Part shown: positions 29,559 to 38,082 of the stretch, piece after piece
Layout of the letters: every line of letters starts with the position of its first letter
Numbering within the stretch: the first letter of the stretch is position 1
Assembly: GCF_023639785.1 (NCBI RefSeq)
Contig: NZ_CP098325.1
Location: forward strand, 2,728,001 to 2,792,000
Source of the DNA: Leclercia adecarboxylata
Lineage (GTDB): Bacteria > Pseudomonadota > Gammaproteobacteria > Enterobacterales > Enterobacteriaceae
Direction of reading: 5' to 3'
DNA: 64,000 bases
Notes under the pieces: model-generated
Databases searched by the model: none
The model's input: the letters and a program-made list of their open reading frames with translations, nothing else
What the model was told of the DNA's origin: nothing
Made by a program: the position numbers and the translations under genes

Positions 29559-30530
29559 CTATTTTTGATCTTTATTATTAGCGTGAGTAGTTGGGCCGGA
29601 CTCGAGTTGAGCGACCTTAAAACGCAGATCTTCCAGAAGCTTTCTGTTAGCGGATAAAAGATCCGTAACAAAAGCAACCAGAATGGTCTGAAAACCCATA
29701 CCCATTAGTATCGATGCCAGGATTAATGACTGAACATAACCATTACCGTCGCCGGTAAGGTATTTATAGAGGAAACGAACGCCTAATAAAAATCCGGCAG
29801 AAAAAAGTACGATGCCTATCGTGCCAAAAAAGCGGAATGGGCGATAAATAATAAAAATCCGGACAATAGTAATAATACTTCTTTTGATATAGGAAGAAAC
29901 ACTTTTTACCAGACGCGAAGGCCGTAAGTCGTCGTTGACACGAACTGATACTGAGGTAATGGTAATATTTTTTTGTCCGGCCTGAATAATGGTTTCTAAT
30001 GTATAAGTATAGTCATTGAATACCATTAATTTTTGCGCAGTTTCACGCGACATAGCCCTGAAACCGCTCGGCGCATCGGGAATAGTGGTATTACTTGCCA
30101 CACGTACCACCCAGCTTCCGATTTTCTGGAGGTATTTTTTTATGGGTGAAAAGTGTTCAATAGTGGAAATGGGTCGTTCACCGATGACCATTTCTGCGCG
30201 ATGCTCGAGTATAGGCGCCACAAGCAGCGGTATGTCATCAGCACTGTATTGGTTATCAGCATCCGTATTCACAATGACATCAGCATTCAAATTCAGACAT
30301 GCATCCAGGCCTGTCATAAAAGCTTTAGCAAGGCCTTTATTACCTGCATGCTTAACAATATGATCAACGCCGTTTTGTCTGGCCACGTTAACAGTGTCGT
30401 CGGTACTGCCGTCATCAACAATCAGCCATTCCACCGTATCAAAACCAGCAATCTGTCTGGGTAGGGCTTTCAAAGCAATTGCAAGAGTTTCAGCTTCATT
30501 AAAGCAGGGGATTTGTATGATTAATTTCAT
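29559..30530 (-). CDS. GtrB/DPM1-like polyprenyl-phosphate glycosyltransferase (GT2)
   Basis: 323 residues. GT-A catalytic domain with the N-terminal IPCFNEAETL, the nucleotide-binding VDDGSTDDT and the metal-binding NTDADNQY; then two C-terminal membrane helices (about 232-255 and 268-290), the layout of bactoprenol glucosyltransferase GtrB, ArnC and dolichol-phosphate mannose synthase. By family knowledge it would load a sugar onto undecaprenyl phosphate at the inner face of the membrane. First gene of the AT-rich operon. Confidence 0.83.
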   Translation of the reverse strand: MKLIIQIPCFNEAETLAIALKALPRQIAGFDTVEWLIVDDGSTDDTVNVARQNGVDHIVKHAGNKGLAKAFMTGLDACLNLNADVIVNTDADNQYSADDIPLLVAPILEHRAEMVIGERPISTIEHFSPIKKYLQKIGSWVVRVASNTTIPDAPSGFRAMSRETAQKLMVFNDYTYTLETIIQAGQKNITITSVSVRVNDDLRPSRLVKSVSSYIKRSIITIVRIFIIYRPFRFFGTIGIVLFSAGFLLGVRFLYKYLTGDGNGYVQSLILASILMGMGFQTILVAFVTDLLSANRKLLEDLRFKVAQLESGPTTHANNKDQK

Positions 30531-30826
30531 TACCCTTCACCTTACATTTCTTCTTGATTGATTTTTCTACCGCTTCCTTATTGAAGGTTACACTTTATAT
30601 ACAAAAAGTTTGCTTTACAAACTTCACCTCTATGAAGTTTTGTTTTAATGATGACATTCTAAAAAGTGTTGCCTGGATCGCAAAGTTACTAAAATATATT
30701 CTGATAACTTATGGTTTGCTATTTTACCGTTCGGAATCGGGCGAGAATAATAGTGATATATCCGCTGTGTTCTGAGGCATATAAGTATTCTCTTTCCAAC
30801 ACTAACTTGTATAACATTCTGCCAGG
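30531..30826 (-). promoter_or_regulatory. AT-rich leader of the glycan operon with overlapping hairpins and a partial ops-like motif
   Basis: No convincing gene in this 296-bp stretch. Two inverted repeats overlap: AAACTTCA/TGAAGTTT arms at 30619-30626 and 30633-30640, and AAGTTTG/CAAACTT arms at 30606-30612 and 30618-30624. They share 30619-30624, so only one can form at a time. On the minus strand the second is followed by TTTTG-rich sequence. At 30567-30573, 37 bp before the first ATG, the minus strand reads GCGGTAG, part of the RfaH ops element (GGCGGTAGCGT). Regulation by attenuation or RfaH is only a suggestion. Confidence 0.4.
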
Positions 30827-31789
30827 TTAGTCCCCTGACGCAGCAAACCCCCTCCGGTACGCCAAAGGCGTCGTCGACAGCTGATTCCTGAAATGATGGC
30901 GCATCGTCGCCACGCTGCCAAACCCCACCTCTTCCGCGATACGCTCAATCGACAGCTGGCTGTTTTCCAGCAAGTCCTGGCTGCGGCTCAGGCGGGCATT
31001 GAGCAGCCACTGGGCGGGGGTTTTACCGGTTGTCGCGGCAAAGCGGCGCAAAAAGGTTCTCGGGCTCATGCCGACAAATTTCGCCAGCGACCCGACGCTG
31101 TGCGGGGCGGCAAGGTTTGCCAGCAGATGATCGAACAGCGCGCCCAGACGGTGCCCCTCATAGGCAACGGGCACCGCCTGCTGGATAAACTGGGCCTGGC
31201 CGCCGTCGCGATGCGGCGACACCACCAGCCGACGCGCCACGCGGTTCGCCGCTACGCTGCCATAATCCCGGCGCACCAGGTGCAGGCAAAGATCGATACC
31301 TGCCGCGCTGCCGGCGGACGTCAGCACATCGCCGTTATCGATATACAGCACGTCAGGGGTCACCTGAATGGCCGGGTAGCGCTGCTGCAATAAATCGGTG
31401 TAACGCCAGTGGGTGGTGGCCTGGCGGTTATCAAGTAATCCTGCGGCGGCGAGCACAAACACGCCGGAACAGATCGACAGGATCCTCGCGCCACGACGAT
31501 GCGCCGCGACAAGCTGCTCGCACAGCGCGCCGGGAACCGGGACATCCGCCCCCCGCCAGCCGGGTACGATAATGGTTCCCGCCTCACTCAGCAGTTCCAG
31601 CCCACCATCCACCACCAGCCTGAAACCGCCCGTTGCGCGCAGCTCTCCCGAATCAACACCCGCCACCGCAAAGCGATACCAGTCGTCGCCCATCTCGGGA
31701 CGGGCAAGGGCAAAAATTTCAACGGCAATACCAAATTCAAAGGTACAGAGTCCGTCATAGGCCAGCACAACGACAAGAGGGTTATTCAT
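30827..31789 (-). CDS. ftrA: AraC-family regulator FtrA (GATase1-like/DJ-1 domain)
   Basis: 320 residues: an N-terminal class I glutamine amidotransferase-like domain (VVVLAYDGLCTFEFGIAVEIF, with the nucleophile-elbow Cys in RILSICSGVFVLA) and a C-terminal AraC HTH pair (SVGSLAKFVGMSPRTFLRRFAATTG, IERIAEEVGFGSVATMRHHF). Matches the enteric FtrA group of GlxA-type regulators. The ATG at 31789 is chosen; an in-frame TTG at 31801 is possible and neither has a strong ribosome site. Divergent from a rhodanese gene that is its probable target. Confidence 0.85.
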   Translation of the reverse strand: MNNPLVVVLAYDGLCTFEFGIAVEIFALARPEMGDDWYRFAVAGVDSGELRATGGFRLVVDGGLELLSEAGTIIVPGWRGADVPVPGALCEQLVAAHRRGARILSICSGVFVLAAAGLLDNRQATTHWRYTDLLQQRYPAIQVTPDVLYIDNGDVLTSAGSAAGIDLCLHLVRRDYGSVAANRVARRLVVSPHRDGGQAQFIQQAVPVAYEGHRLGALFDHLLANLAAPHSVGSLAKFVGMSPRTFLRRFAATTGKTPAQWLLNARLSRSQDLLENSQLSIERIAEEVGFGSVATMRHHFRNQLSTTPLAYRRGFAASGD

Positions 31790-31897
31790 CACAGCACTCA
31801 ATGCTTTTTGTCATGATCTTGATGTTATATGGCATTTCTGCCAGCTGTCAAAACCGCTTCTCAACCGTAGAGTAAAGACTCAATTACGGAGGTGTTT

Positions 31898-32293
31898 ATG
31901 AGCTATGTGACTGATTATCCTGCTGCGCCAGCAGAAACAGCGGTGAACCATTTTTTACAGCGCCTGAGTGTGGAAACGGACTGCGATGATGTCCACACCG
32001 CATTCAAGGAGGGCGATATCGATTTTGTCCTGTTGCACGTGGTGGGAAGCCCGGAGGCGTTTGCCCGTCGCCATATTCCGGGTGCGCTACACCTGCGCCA
32101 CCGGGATATGACCGAGCAAAGAATGGCGGAGTGGCCTGCCGACACCCTGTTCGTGGTGTATTGTGCCGGGCCACACTGCAACGGCGCCGACAGAGCCGCG
32201 CTGAAGCTGGCGCAGATGGGCCGTCCGGTAAAAATTATGATTGGCGGCATGACCGGATGGGCCGACGAAGGCTTTGCTTTTAACCCTCAGTAA
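31898..32293 (+). CDS. Rhodanese-like sulphurtransferase
   Basis: 131-residue single rhodanese domain. Conserved RRHIPGALHLRHRDM and the active-site loop VVYCAGPHCNGADRAA with the catalytic Cys in CAGPHC. ATG at 31898 with GGAGG 7 bases upstream; an in-frame GTG six bases earlier is less likely. Cytoplasmic, no signal peptide. Divergent from ftrA, about 108 bp apart; this pairing is common in enterics. The in vivo sulphur acceptor is unknown. Confidence 0.87.
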   Translation: MSYVTDYPAAPAETAVNHFLQRLSVETDCDDVHTAFKEGDIDFVLLHVVGSPEAFARRHIPGALHLRHRDMTEQRMAEWPADTLFVVYCAGPHCNGADRAALKLAQMGRPVKIMIGGMTGWADEGFAFNPQ

Positions 32294-32296
32294 CAT

Positions 32297-32326
32297 ACAG
32301 CGCCCCGTTATTTTGCGGGGCGCTGT
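32297..32326. terminator. Inverted repeat between the convergent rhodanese and permease genes
   Basis: ACAGCGCCCCG / CGGGGCGCTGT arms (11 bp) with an 8-base T-rich loop. No long T tail on either side, but its place between convergent stops suggests a shared terminator. Confidence 0.6.
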
Positions 32327-32333
32327 GATCCTC

Positions 32334-33770
32334 TTACCTGCCCGATGCCGGGTAGATCGTCTCTTGCGGCAGCACCCGACGGTCAAAACGTCGCAAGCCA
32401 TAGTAGAGCGCCGCGGTACAGAACCAGCCAATCACCCATGAGACATCATTGTCGGCAAAAATCCAGGTCAGTGACCCCTGGTAGAGCGGGTTTTCAATAA
32501 ACGGCAGCTGGATCAGCACCCCAACGGCATAAACGCTGATAGCAAACAGGTTCCAGTGGCCATAGCGTCCCTGGGCATCAAACAGCGCCGGGATATCCAC
32601 CGCTTTACGGGAAATAATAAAGTAATCGGTCAGGCTGATGGCACTCCACGGCACAAAGAACGCCAGCAGGAACAACAGGAAATGGGTGAAGTGTTTCAGG
32701 AACGCAGGTTCGCTGAGCAGCGCAATCACGCAGGAGATCGTGACCATCAGCACCACAAAGGCGATTCGGCTCTTCTGGCTCAGCTTGGTCTGTTTACGAA
32801 AACCCGACACGATGGTGGTGAGCGACATAAAGCTGCCGTAGGCGTTCAGGGTAGTAAAGGTGATTTTGCCGAAGCAGATCGCAAAGTAGATCACCATCGC
32901 CATCGCCTCGCTTTTGCCCAGCCCGACAATGTAACTCACCTCATGGCCCTTGAAGGCGCTGCCGGCAATCGCCGCGGTGATCACCCCGAGGGTCATCGAG
33001 GCCTGGGTGCCCAGCACAGTGCCGCTGAAGACGGACAGGAAAGTTTTCACCCCGGAAACGTCGCGCGGCAGGTAGCGGGAGTAGTCAGACACATAGGGGC
33101 AAAACGCGATCTGCCACGAAGATGAGAGCGACACCGCCAGCAGGAACATCGGCATTGAAAAGTGATTGTTTTGCGCGACAGCACTCAGATCGCTGGACAT
33201 CAGCAGGGCGATAAACAGGTAGACGAATGCCAGCACCCCCACCACGCTGGCGACCTTTCCGAGTTTGTGGATCACGCGATATCCCAGCACCGCAATGACG
33301 ATGATGATCGCACTGAAGAGGATCATACCGGCCACGTTCGACACCGACAGCAGCCGGGCCATGGCTTGCCCGGCCAGCACCGTACCGCTGGCGGAGAAGC
33401 CAACATACATCACACACACCAGCACCAGCGGAATGACGGCACCGAGCACGCCGAACTGGGCGCGGCTGATGATCATCTGCGGCAGACCGAGGCGCGGCCC
33501 CTGCAGGGCGTGAAACGACATCACCACTGCGCCCAATACCTGCCCCACCAGCAGGCCAACAATCGACCACACCACGTCGCCACCCAGCACCACCGCCAGC
33601 GCACCGGTCACAATGGCGGTGATCTGCAAATTGCCGCCAAACCACAGCGTAAACTGACTGAAGGGGTGGCCGTGCCGTTCATTATCCGGGATGTAATCGA
33701 TGGATCGCGTTTCCGAGATCCGCGCTCCGCTTTTCCTGGATTGCTCTTCTGAAGATGAAAAAGACGACAT
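32334..33770 (-). CDS. NCS1-family purine/cytosine permease-like transporter
   Basis: 478 residues, about 12 membrane helices, cytosine/purine/uracil/thiamine/allantoin permease family (CodB-like). Fingerprints include FTLWFGGNLQITAIVTGAL, GLPQMIISRAQFGVLGA and YVSDYSRYLP. The ATG at 33770 follows AGAGGAAACT; the 30-residue upstream extension is not needed. Substrate not deducible. Divergent from the YdeP-like gene across about 260 bp, in which I see no other gene. Confidence 0.85.
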   Translation of the reverse strand: MSSFSSSEEQSRKSGARISETRSIDYIPDNERHGHPFSQFTLWFGGNLQITAIVTGALAVVLGGDVVWSIVGLLVGQVLGAVVMSFHALQGPRLGLPQMIISRAQFGVLGAVIPLVLVCVMYVGFSASGTVLAGQAMARLLSVSNVAGMILFSAIIIVIAVLGYRVIHKLGKVASVVGVLAFVYLFIALLMSSDLSAVAQNNHFSMPMFLLAVSLSSSWQIAFCPYVSDYSRYLPRDVSGVKTFLSVFSGTVLGTQASMTLGVITAAIAGSAFKGHEVSYIVGLGKSEAMAMVIYFAICFGKITFTTLNAYGSFMSLTTIVSGFRKQTKLSQKSRIAFVVLMVTISCVIALLSEPAFLKHFTHFLLFLLAFFVPWSAISLTDYFIISRKAVDIPALFDAQGRYGHWNLFAISVYAVGVLIQLPFIENPLYQGSLTWIFADNDVSWVIGWFCTAALYYGLRRFDRRVLPQETIYPASGR

Positions 33771-34033
33771 AGTTTCCTCTCTCAATGGATGATTCATGAC
33801 CGTCAGACACCCTGCCTGTAATGCGCAACGCCATATGACAGAACATGTATATACAACCATGCCGTCCCCTCCACACCCGTCGAATGATGAATTTGTGAAC
33901 TGAACTGTGAATAATTTGTAATTAATATGAAAAATATCTGTATCTCGGACCAGGCATCAGTCCACACTCAGAGAAGGCATCGTCGCTGCTGACACACATT
34001 CAGCGCCATCATAAATACCCGACAGGAGTGCAG

Positions 34034-36307
34034 ATGAGTAACAACAGACGAGCGGTTCCCGGCATTCGCCACTACGCCGGTCCGGCGGGGGGCTGGGGAG
34101 CCTTAAAAGCCACCGCGATTGCCGTGCGCACCCAGATGGACGCCTTCGACGCCCCCGCCACCCTGCTGCGCACCAACCAGCCGGACGGCTTTGACTGCCC
34201 GGGCTGCGCCTGGCCCGATAAAGAACACAAATCCACCTTTCAGTTCTGCGAGAACGGTGCCAAAGCGGTGACGTGGGAAGCCACGACAAAGCGCGTCACA
34301 CCGGAATTTTTTGCGCAGCACACCCTAAGCAGGCTATGGGCGAAAAGCGACTATGAGCTGGAAGGCTACGGACGTCTGACCCATCCCATGAAGTACGACC
34401 CGCAGAGCGATACTTTCCGCCCGGTAGAGTGGGACGAGGCCTTTGCCCGTATCGGTGAGGTGTTGCGCGGCCTGGCGCCGGAACAGGTGGAGTTTTACAC
34501 TTCCGGGCGCGCCTCGAACGAAGCTGCGTTCCTGTATCAGCTGTTTGCCCGGGAGCTGGGTACCAATAATTTCCCCGACTGTTCCAATATGTGCCACCAG
34601 GCCACCAGCGTCGGTCTGCCCCGCTCCATCGGCATCGGTAAAGGCACCGTCTCGCTGGAAGATTTTGACCATACCGACCTGGTAATTTCCATCGGCCATA
34701 ACCCGGGCACTAACCATCCGCGAATGATGGGCACCCTGCACGAGCTGGCCCGCCGCGGCGTGCCGATTATCGTCTTTAACCCGCTGCGCGAAACGGCGCT
34801 GGAGCGTTTTGCCGATCCACAAAGCGTGCGTGAGATGGCGACTTACAGCGCCACCGATATCGCCTCAACTTACTATCAGGTGAAAGCCGGGGGCGACGCC
34901 GCCGCCTTAAAAGGCATCGCCAAACATCTGCTGGTGCTGGACGCTTTAGATCATGACTTTATCGCCGCCCACACCCAGGGGTTTACCGACTTCGCTGCCG
35001 ATATCGCCGCCACGAGTTGGGAGGCCATTGAACGCGAATCCGGCCTGAAGCGCGCCGATCTGGAGAGCGTGGCGCAGATCTACGCTAAATCCAGCGCCGC
35101 CATCATTACCTACGGCATGGGGATCACCCAGCACAACAAGGGCACCGCTAATGTGCGCCTGATTGCCGATCTCCTGCTGCTGCGGGGCAATTTCGGCAAA
35201 CCCGGGGCGGGCATCTGCCCGCTGCGCGGCCACTCTAACGTGCAGGGCAACCGTACGGTGGGGATCACTGAAAAGCCGACCGCGGCGTTTCTGGATAAAC
35301 TGGGCAGGGTGTTTGGCTTTACTCCCCCAGCCGCCCACGGCCATGACGCGGTGCAGGCCGCCCAGGCGATGATCGACGGCCAGGCAAAAGCGCTCCTCTG
35401 CCTTGGGGGCAACTTCGCGGTGGCGATGCCCGATCACGATAAAGCCTTTCCGGCGCTGAAAAGCCTCGATCTGAATGTCTGTATCGCCACCAAGCTGAAC
35501 CGCACTCACCTGCTGGTCGGCAAGGAGACGTATCTGCTCCCCTGCCTCGGTCGCACGGAACTCGATATGCAGCAGAGCGGCCAGCAGTCGATCACCGTCG
35601 AAGACTCTATGTCGATGGTGCATGCCTCCAGCGGCAAGCTGAAACCCGCCTCTCCCTGGCTGCGTTCTGAACCGGCCATTGTCGCCGGGATCGCCCATGC
35701 CACGCTGCCAGACAGTAAAACCGACTGGCTGGGGCTGGTAGAAGATTACGACCGCATCCGGGATTATATTGAGCAGACCCTGCCCGGCTTTGAGAACTTC
35801 AACGCGCGCATCCGGGTGCCCGGCGGATTCCGCATGCCGCTGCCGCCGACAGAGCGCGTCTGGCCCACCGCCAGCGGCAAAGCGATGTTTTCACTGTTTG
35901 ATGGCGTGGCGGAGAACAGCCCGGGCGTTGGCGATGACGTGCTGCGCCTGGTCACCTTAAGAAGCCACGACCAGTACAACACCACCATTTATGCTCTGGA
36001 TGACCGCTATCGCGGGGTGTTTGGCCGTCGCGACGTGCTGTTTATGAACGAAGAGGACATGCAGCGACTGGGACTGGAGCATGGCGATCGGGTGGATATT
36101 CACACTGCCCTGCCCGGCTCAGGGCAGCGCCTGAACGACATCACCCTGGTGGCGTACAGCATCGCGCCGGGCACGGTTGCCGCCTATTACCCGGAAGCGA
36201 ACGTGCTGGTTCCCCTGAATTACCTTGATAAAGAGAGCGGCACGCCGTCTTATAAATCGGTGCCCGTGCATTTAACCCTGCGTTCAAAACAGATCCGCTC
36301 CCTGTAA
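34034..36307 (+). CDS. FdhF/YdeP-family molybdopterin oxidoreductase
   Basis: 757 residues, very close in length to E. coli YdeP, linked in E. coli to acid resistance. C55xxC58 (CPGCAWPDK) replaces a full N-terminal 4Fe-4S motif; the body carries bis-MGD-binding blocks (SNMCHQATSVGLPRS, SIGHNPGTNHPRMMG, RGNFGKPGAGICPLRGHSNVQG) and a C-terminal molydopterin dinucleotide domain (RSHDQYNTTIYALDDRYRG). No Tat signal, so cytoplasmic. CAGGAG precedes the ATG. Physiological substrate unknown; formate dehydrogenase activity should not be assumed. Confidence 0.88.
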   Translation: MSNNRRAVPGIRHYAGPAGGWGALKATAIAVRTQMDAFDAPATLLRTNQPDGFDCPGCAWPDKEHKSTFQFCENGAKAVTWEATTKRVTPEFFAQHTLSRLWAKSDYELEGYGRLTHPMKYDPQSDTFRPVEWDEAFARIGEVLRGLAPEQVEFYTSGRASNEAAFLYQLFARELGTNNFPDCSNMCHQATSVGLPRSIGIGKGTVSLEDFDHTDLVISIGHNPGTNHPRMMGTLHELARRGVPIIVFNPLRETALERFADPQSVREMATYSATDIASTYYQVKAGGDAAALKGIAKHLLVLDALDHDFIAAHTQGFTDFAADIAATSWEAIERESGLKRADLESVAQIYAKSSAAIITYGMGITQHNKGTANVRLIADLLLLRGNFGKPGAGICPLRGHSNVQGNRTVGITEKPTAAFLDKLGRVFGFTPPAAHGHDAVQAAQAMIDGQAKALLCLGGNFAVAMPDHDKAFPALKSLDLNVCIATKLNRTHLLVGKETYLLPCLGRTELDMQQSGQQSITVEDSMSMVHASSGKLKPASPWLRSEPAIVAGIAHATLPDSKTDWLGLVEDYDRIRDYIEQTLPGFENFNARIRVPGGFRMPLPPTERVWPTASGKAMFSLFDGVAENSPGVGDDVLRLVTLRSHDQYNTTIYALDDRYRGVFGRRDVLFMNEEDMQRLGLEHGDRVDIHTALPGSGQRLNDITLVAYSIAPGTVAAYYPEANVLVPLNYLDKESGTPSYKSVPVHLTLRSKQIRSL

Positions 36308-36323
36308 TTTCCCGCCACGTCCT

Positions 36324-36355
36324 TAACCGATCCGGCGTTTCGCCCGGATCGGTTA
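36324..36355 (+). terminator. Hairpin after the YdeP-like gene
   Basis: Perfect 12-bp arms TAACCGATCCGG / CCGGATCGGTTA with an 8-base loop, 17 bp after the stop. The tail is only weakly T-rich. Confidence 0.65.
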
Positions 36356-36432
36356 GCCGTCTTCATATAGACAAAATAATCATTTTAGTCCACACTGAGA
36401 CATAACCTTTTTACCCGATGCGGGAGTATTCC

Positions 36433-36840
36433 ATGACCAGGCATCTTAATCCTGCCTCTGACACTCGCGGCGATCGCGACCTTATCGCCATCCGGGCGGC
36501 GATGAACATCCTCGATAAGTGGGGCTGCACACCCGAGCAGCAGCAGAACATCCTGCAGCTTTCCCGGGCGGCGCTGTACAAGTATCGTCACGGTGATACC
36601 AAATCCGCCTCCCTCAGCCACGATCAGTTAACCCGCATCAGCTACCTGCTGAACATGCACTCGGCGCTGCGCATCGTGTTCAGCAACCCCGAGAACGTGT
36701 ACGGGTTTATGACCATGGCCAACCACAATGCCTACTTCAACGGTGCCACGCCGCTGTCGCTCATTGAGGGTGGAGAATTCGGCAATCTTCACGAAGTGGC
36801 GAAACGGGTGGACGTGCTGCGCGGAGGCCTCGCCGGATGA
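36433..36840 (+). CDS. Xre/MbcA/ParS-type antitoxin
   Basis: 135 residues from the ATG at 36433 (GGGAG upstream). N-terminal Xre-like helical DNA-binding region (NILDKWGCTPEQQQNILQLSRAALYKY), then a DUF2384-type toxin-binding C-terminus (LTRISYLLNMHSALRIVFSNPENVYGFM, FNGATPLSLIEGGEFGNLHEVAKRVDVLRGG). The stop overlaps the RES toxin start (ATGA). It should neutralise the toxin and repress the pair. Confidence 0.87.
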   Translation: MTRHLNPASDTRGDRDLIAIRAAMNILDKWGCTPEQQQNILQLSRAALYKYRHGDTKSASLSHDQLTRISYLLNMHSALRIVFSNPENVYGFMTMANHNAYFNGATPLSLIEGGEFGNLHEVAKRVDVLRGGLAG

Positions 36841-37532
36841 TCCATCCCGACATCCCCCGTACCGCGGTGGTGCCCATTAAGGGCTACCGACTGCTGCACA
36901 CTAAGTACCCTGCCATCTATGTGTTTGAAGACGTCGCCACGCCCGAGGCGTTTGACGTGCTGTATGAGATCCAGAAGCTCACTAACCCGCGTCTGTCGGA
37001 TGAGGTGGGCAATCTCAGTCTGTTGCCGCGTAAGGAGTGGGTGCTGGGGATACGCGGGGCGCACTACGCGATGGCCGCCTTCACCCACGTCAACCCGGAC
37101 GGCAGCCGCTTTTCCAACGGTGATTATGGCGTCTATTACCTCGGCGACAGCAAAGAGACGGCGCTGGCCGAAATCGTCTACCACTGCGATCTCTACTGGC
37201 ATAACGTGCCGGGCCTGAAATTCGAACGCTTCGAGTACCGCTGCCTGGAGACCGAGCTGGGCGGCTGTGCTTTCGCCGACATCACCGGCCTGTCGGACGC
37301 ACATCCCTGGTATCATCCCACCGACTATAGCGAGCCGCAGCGGTTGGGTGCCAGCCTGCGCGTGGCGGGCGAGACTGGCGTAACCTATCGCTCGGTGCGC
37401 AGGCCGGGCGGCATCTGCTGGGCGCTGCTCACCCCCAAACCGATAACCAGCATTATCCAGACCTCGCTGCACCAGATTATCTGGGACAAAGGCATCGTCA
37501 GCGTCGGCCTGGTCACGCCGGTCAGCAAATAA
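36837..37532 (+). CDS. RES-domain toxin
   Basis: 231 residues. RES domains (MbcT, ParT and related) degrade or modify NAD+ or transfer ADP-ribose. Visible motif residues: R18 in KGYRLLH, RFSNGDYGVYYLGD, the Glu in ETALAE (about 112) and the YRSVRRPGG segment that supplies the family Ser. Translationally coupled to the antitoxin. Somewhat longer than the compact RES toxins because of extra N-terminal residues. All three key residues appear intact, so the module is probably functional. Confidence 0.85.
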   Translation: MIHPDIPRTAVVPIKGYRLLHTKYPAIYVFEDVATPEAFDVLYEIQKLTNPRLSDEVGNLSLLPRKEWVLGIRGAHYAMAAFTHVNPDGSRFSNGDYGVYYLGDSKETALAEIVYHCDLYWHNVPGLKFERFEYRCLETELGGCAFADITGLSDAHPWYHPTDYSEPQRLGASLRVAGETGVTYRSVRRPGGICWALLTPKPITSIIQTSLHQIIWDKGIVSVGLVTPVSK

Positions 37533-37538
37533 TCTGCT

Positions 37539-37949
37539 TCAGACGGTTTCGGCAGGCTCAACATCCAAAACAGAGGTACCGTAAGAGTTATCGATGGTAC
37601 ACAGCCAGCGGTCGTTTTCCAGACGGAAGACATAAGTCGCACGACGGGTTACCGCTGTCGTGCCGCCCTCTTCATCCGGGAAGAAAAGCTGGGTCTCCAT
37701 GATAACCAGCGCGTCTCCGCCCCCTTCGATGATCTGCATTTCGCCCTGCTTCACGATGAGCTGATCCTGAAAATAATCAGCGATGGAGGTAAAGGCGCTG
37801 CGGATATTGTCTTTACCTTTCACGATCATACCGGGCTTGACCACCAGCGAGGCGTCCTCAGCGTAATGCTCCATCAGCGAGTCGAAATCTTTGGCTGTGA
37901 TCGCCCTGTCACACGCCTTGATGATCTGGCGAAGCGGATGTTCGTACAT
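37539..37949 (-). CDS. SnoaL/DUF4440-like NTF2-fold protein
   Basis: 136 residues with the NTF2-like pattern: HPLRQIIKACDRAITAKDFDSLMEHYAEDASLVV at the N-terminus, GKDNIRSAF, and a beta-rich end (RRATYVFRLENDRWLCTIDN). Resembles SgcJ/EcaC or SnoaL-like proteins; a cytoplasmic small-molecule-binding or isomerase-like protein of unknown role. Convergent with the RES toxin, stops 6 bp apart. Confidence 0.75.
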   Translation of the reverse strand: MYEHPLRQIIKACDRAITAKDFDSLMEHYAEDASLVVKPGMIVKGKDNIRSAFTSIADYFQDQLIVKQGEMQIIEGGGDALVIMETQLFFPDEEGGTTAVTRRATYVFRLENDRWLCTIDNSYGTSVLDVEPAETV

Positions 37950-38082
37950 GTGCGTTTTCCCTGTTCAGTGGTTGACTGTATTGAATCTACCATCAGACTG
38001 CCAATTGTGCAGACCGGGCAAGCAAAAGTGCATCCGACTGGCATTTCTGGAAGACGTCTCGCAAAGCCTGTCGTATTGCAGA

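Noticed and set aside
30554-30775. 73-codon plus-strand frame in the AT-rich leader
   Set aside because: No ribosome site, no resemblance to known proteins; low-complexity AT-rich sequence where chance frames are expected.
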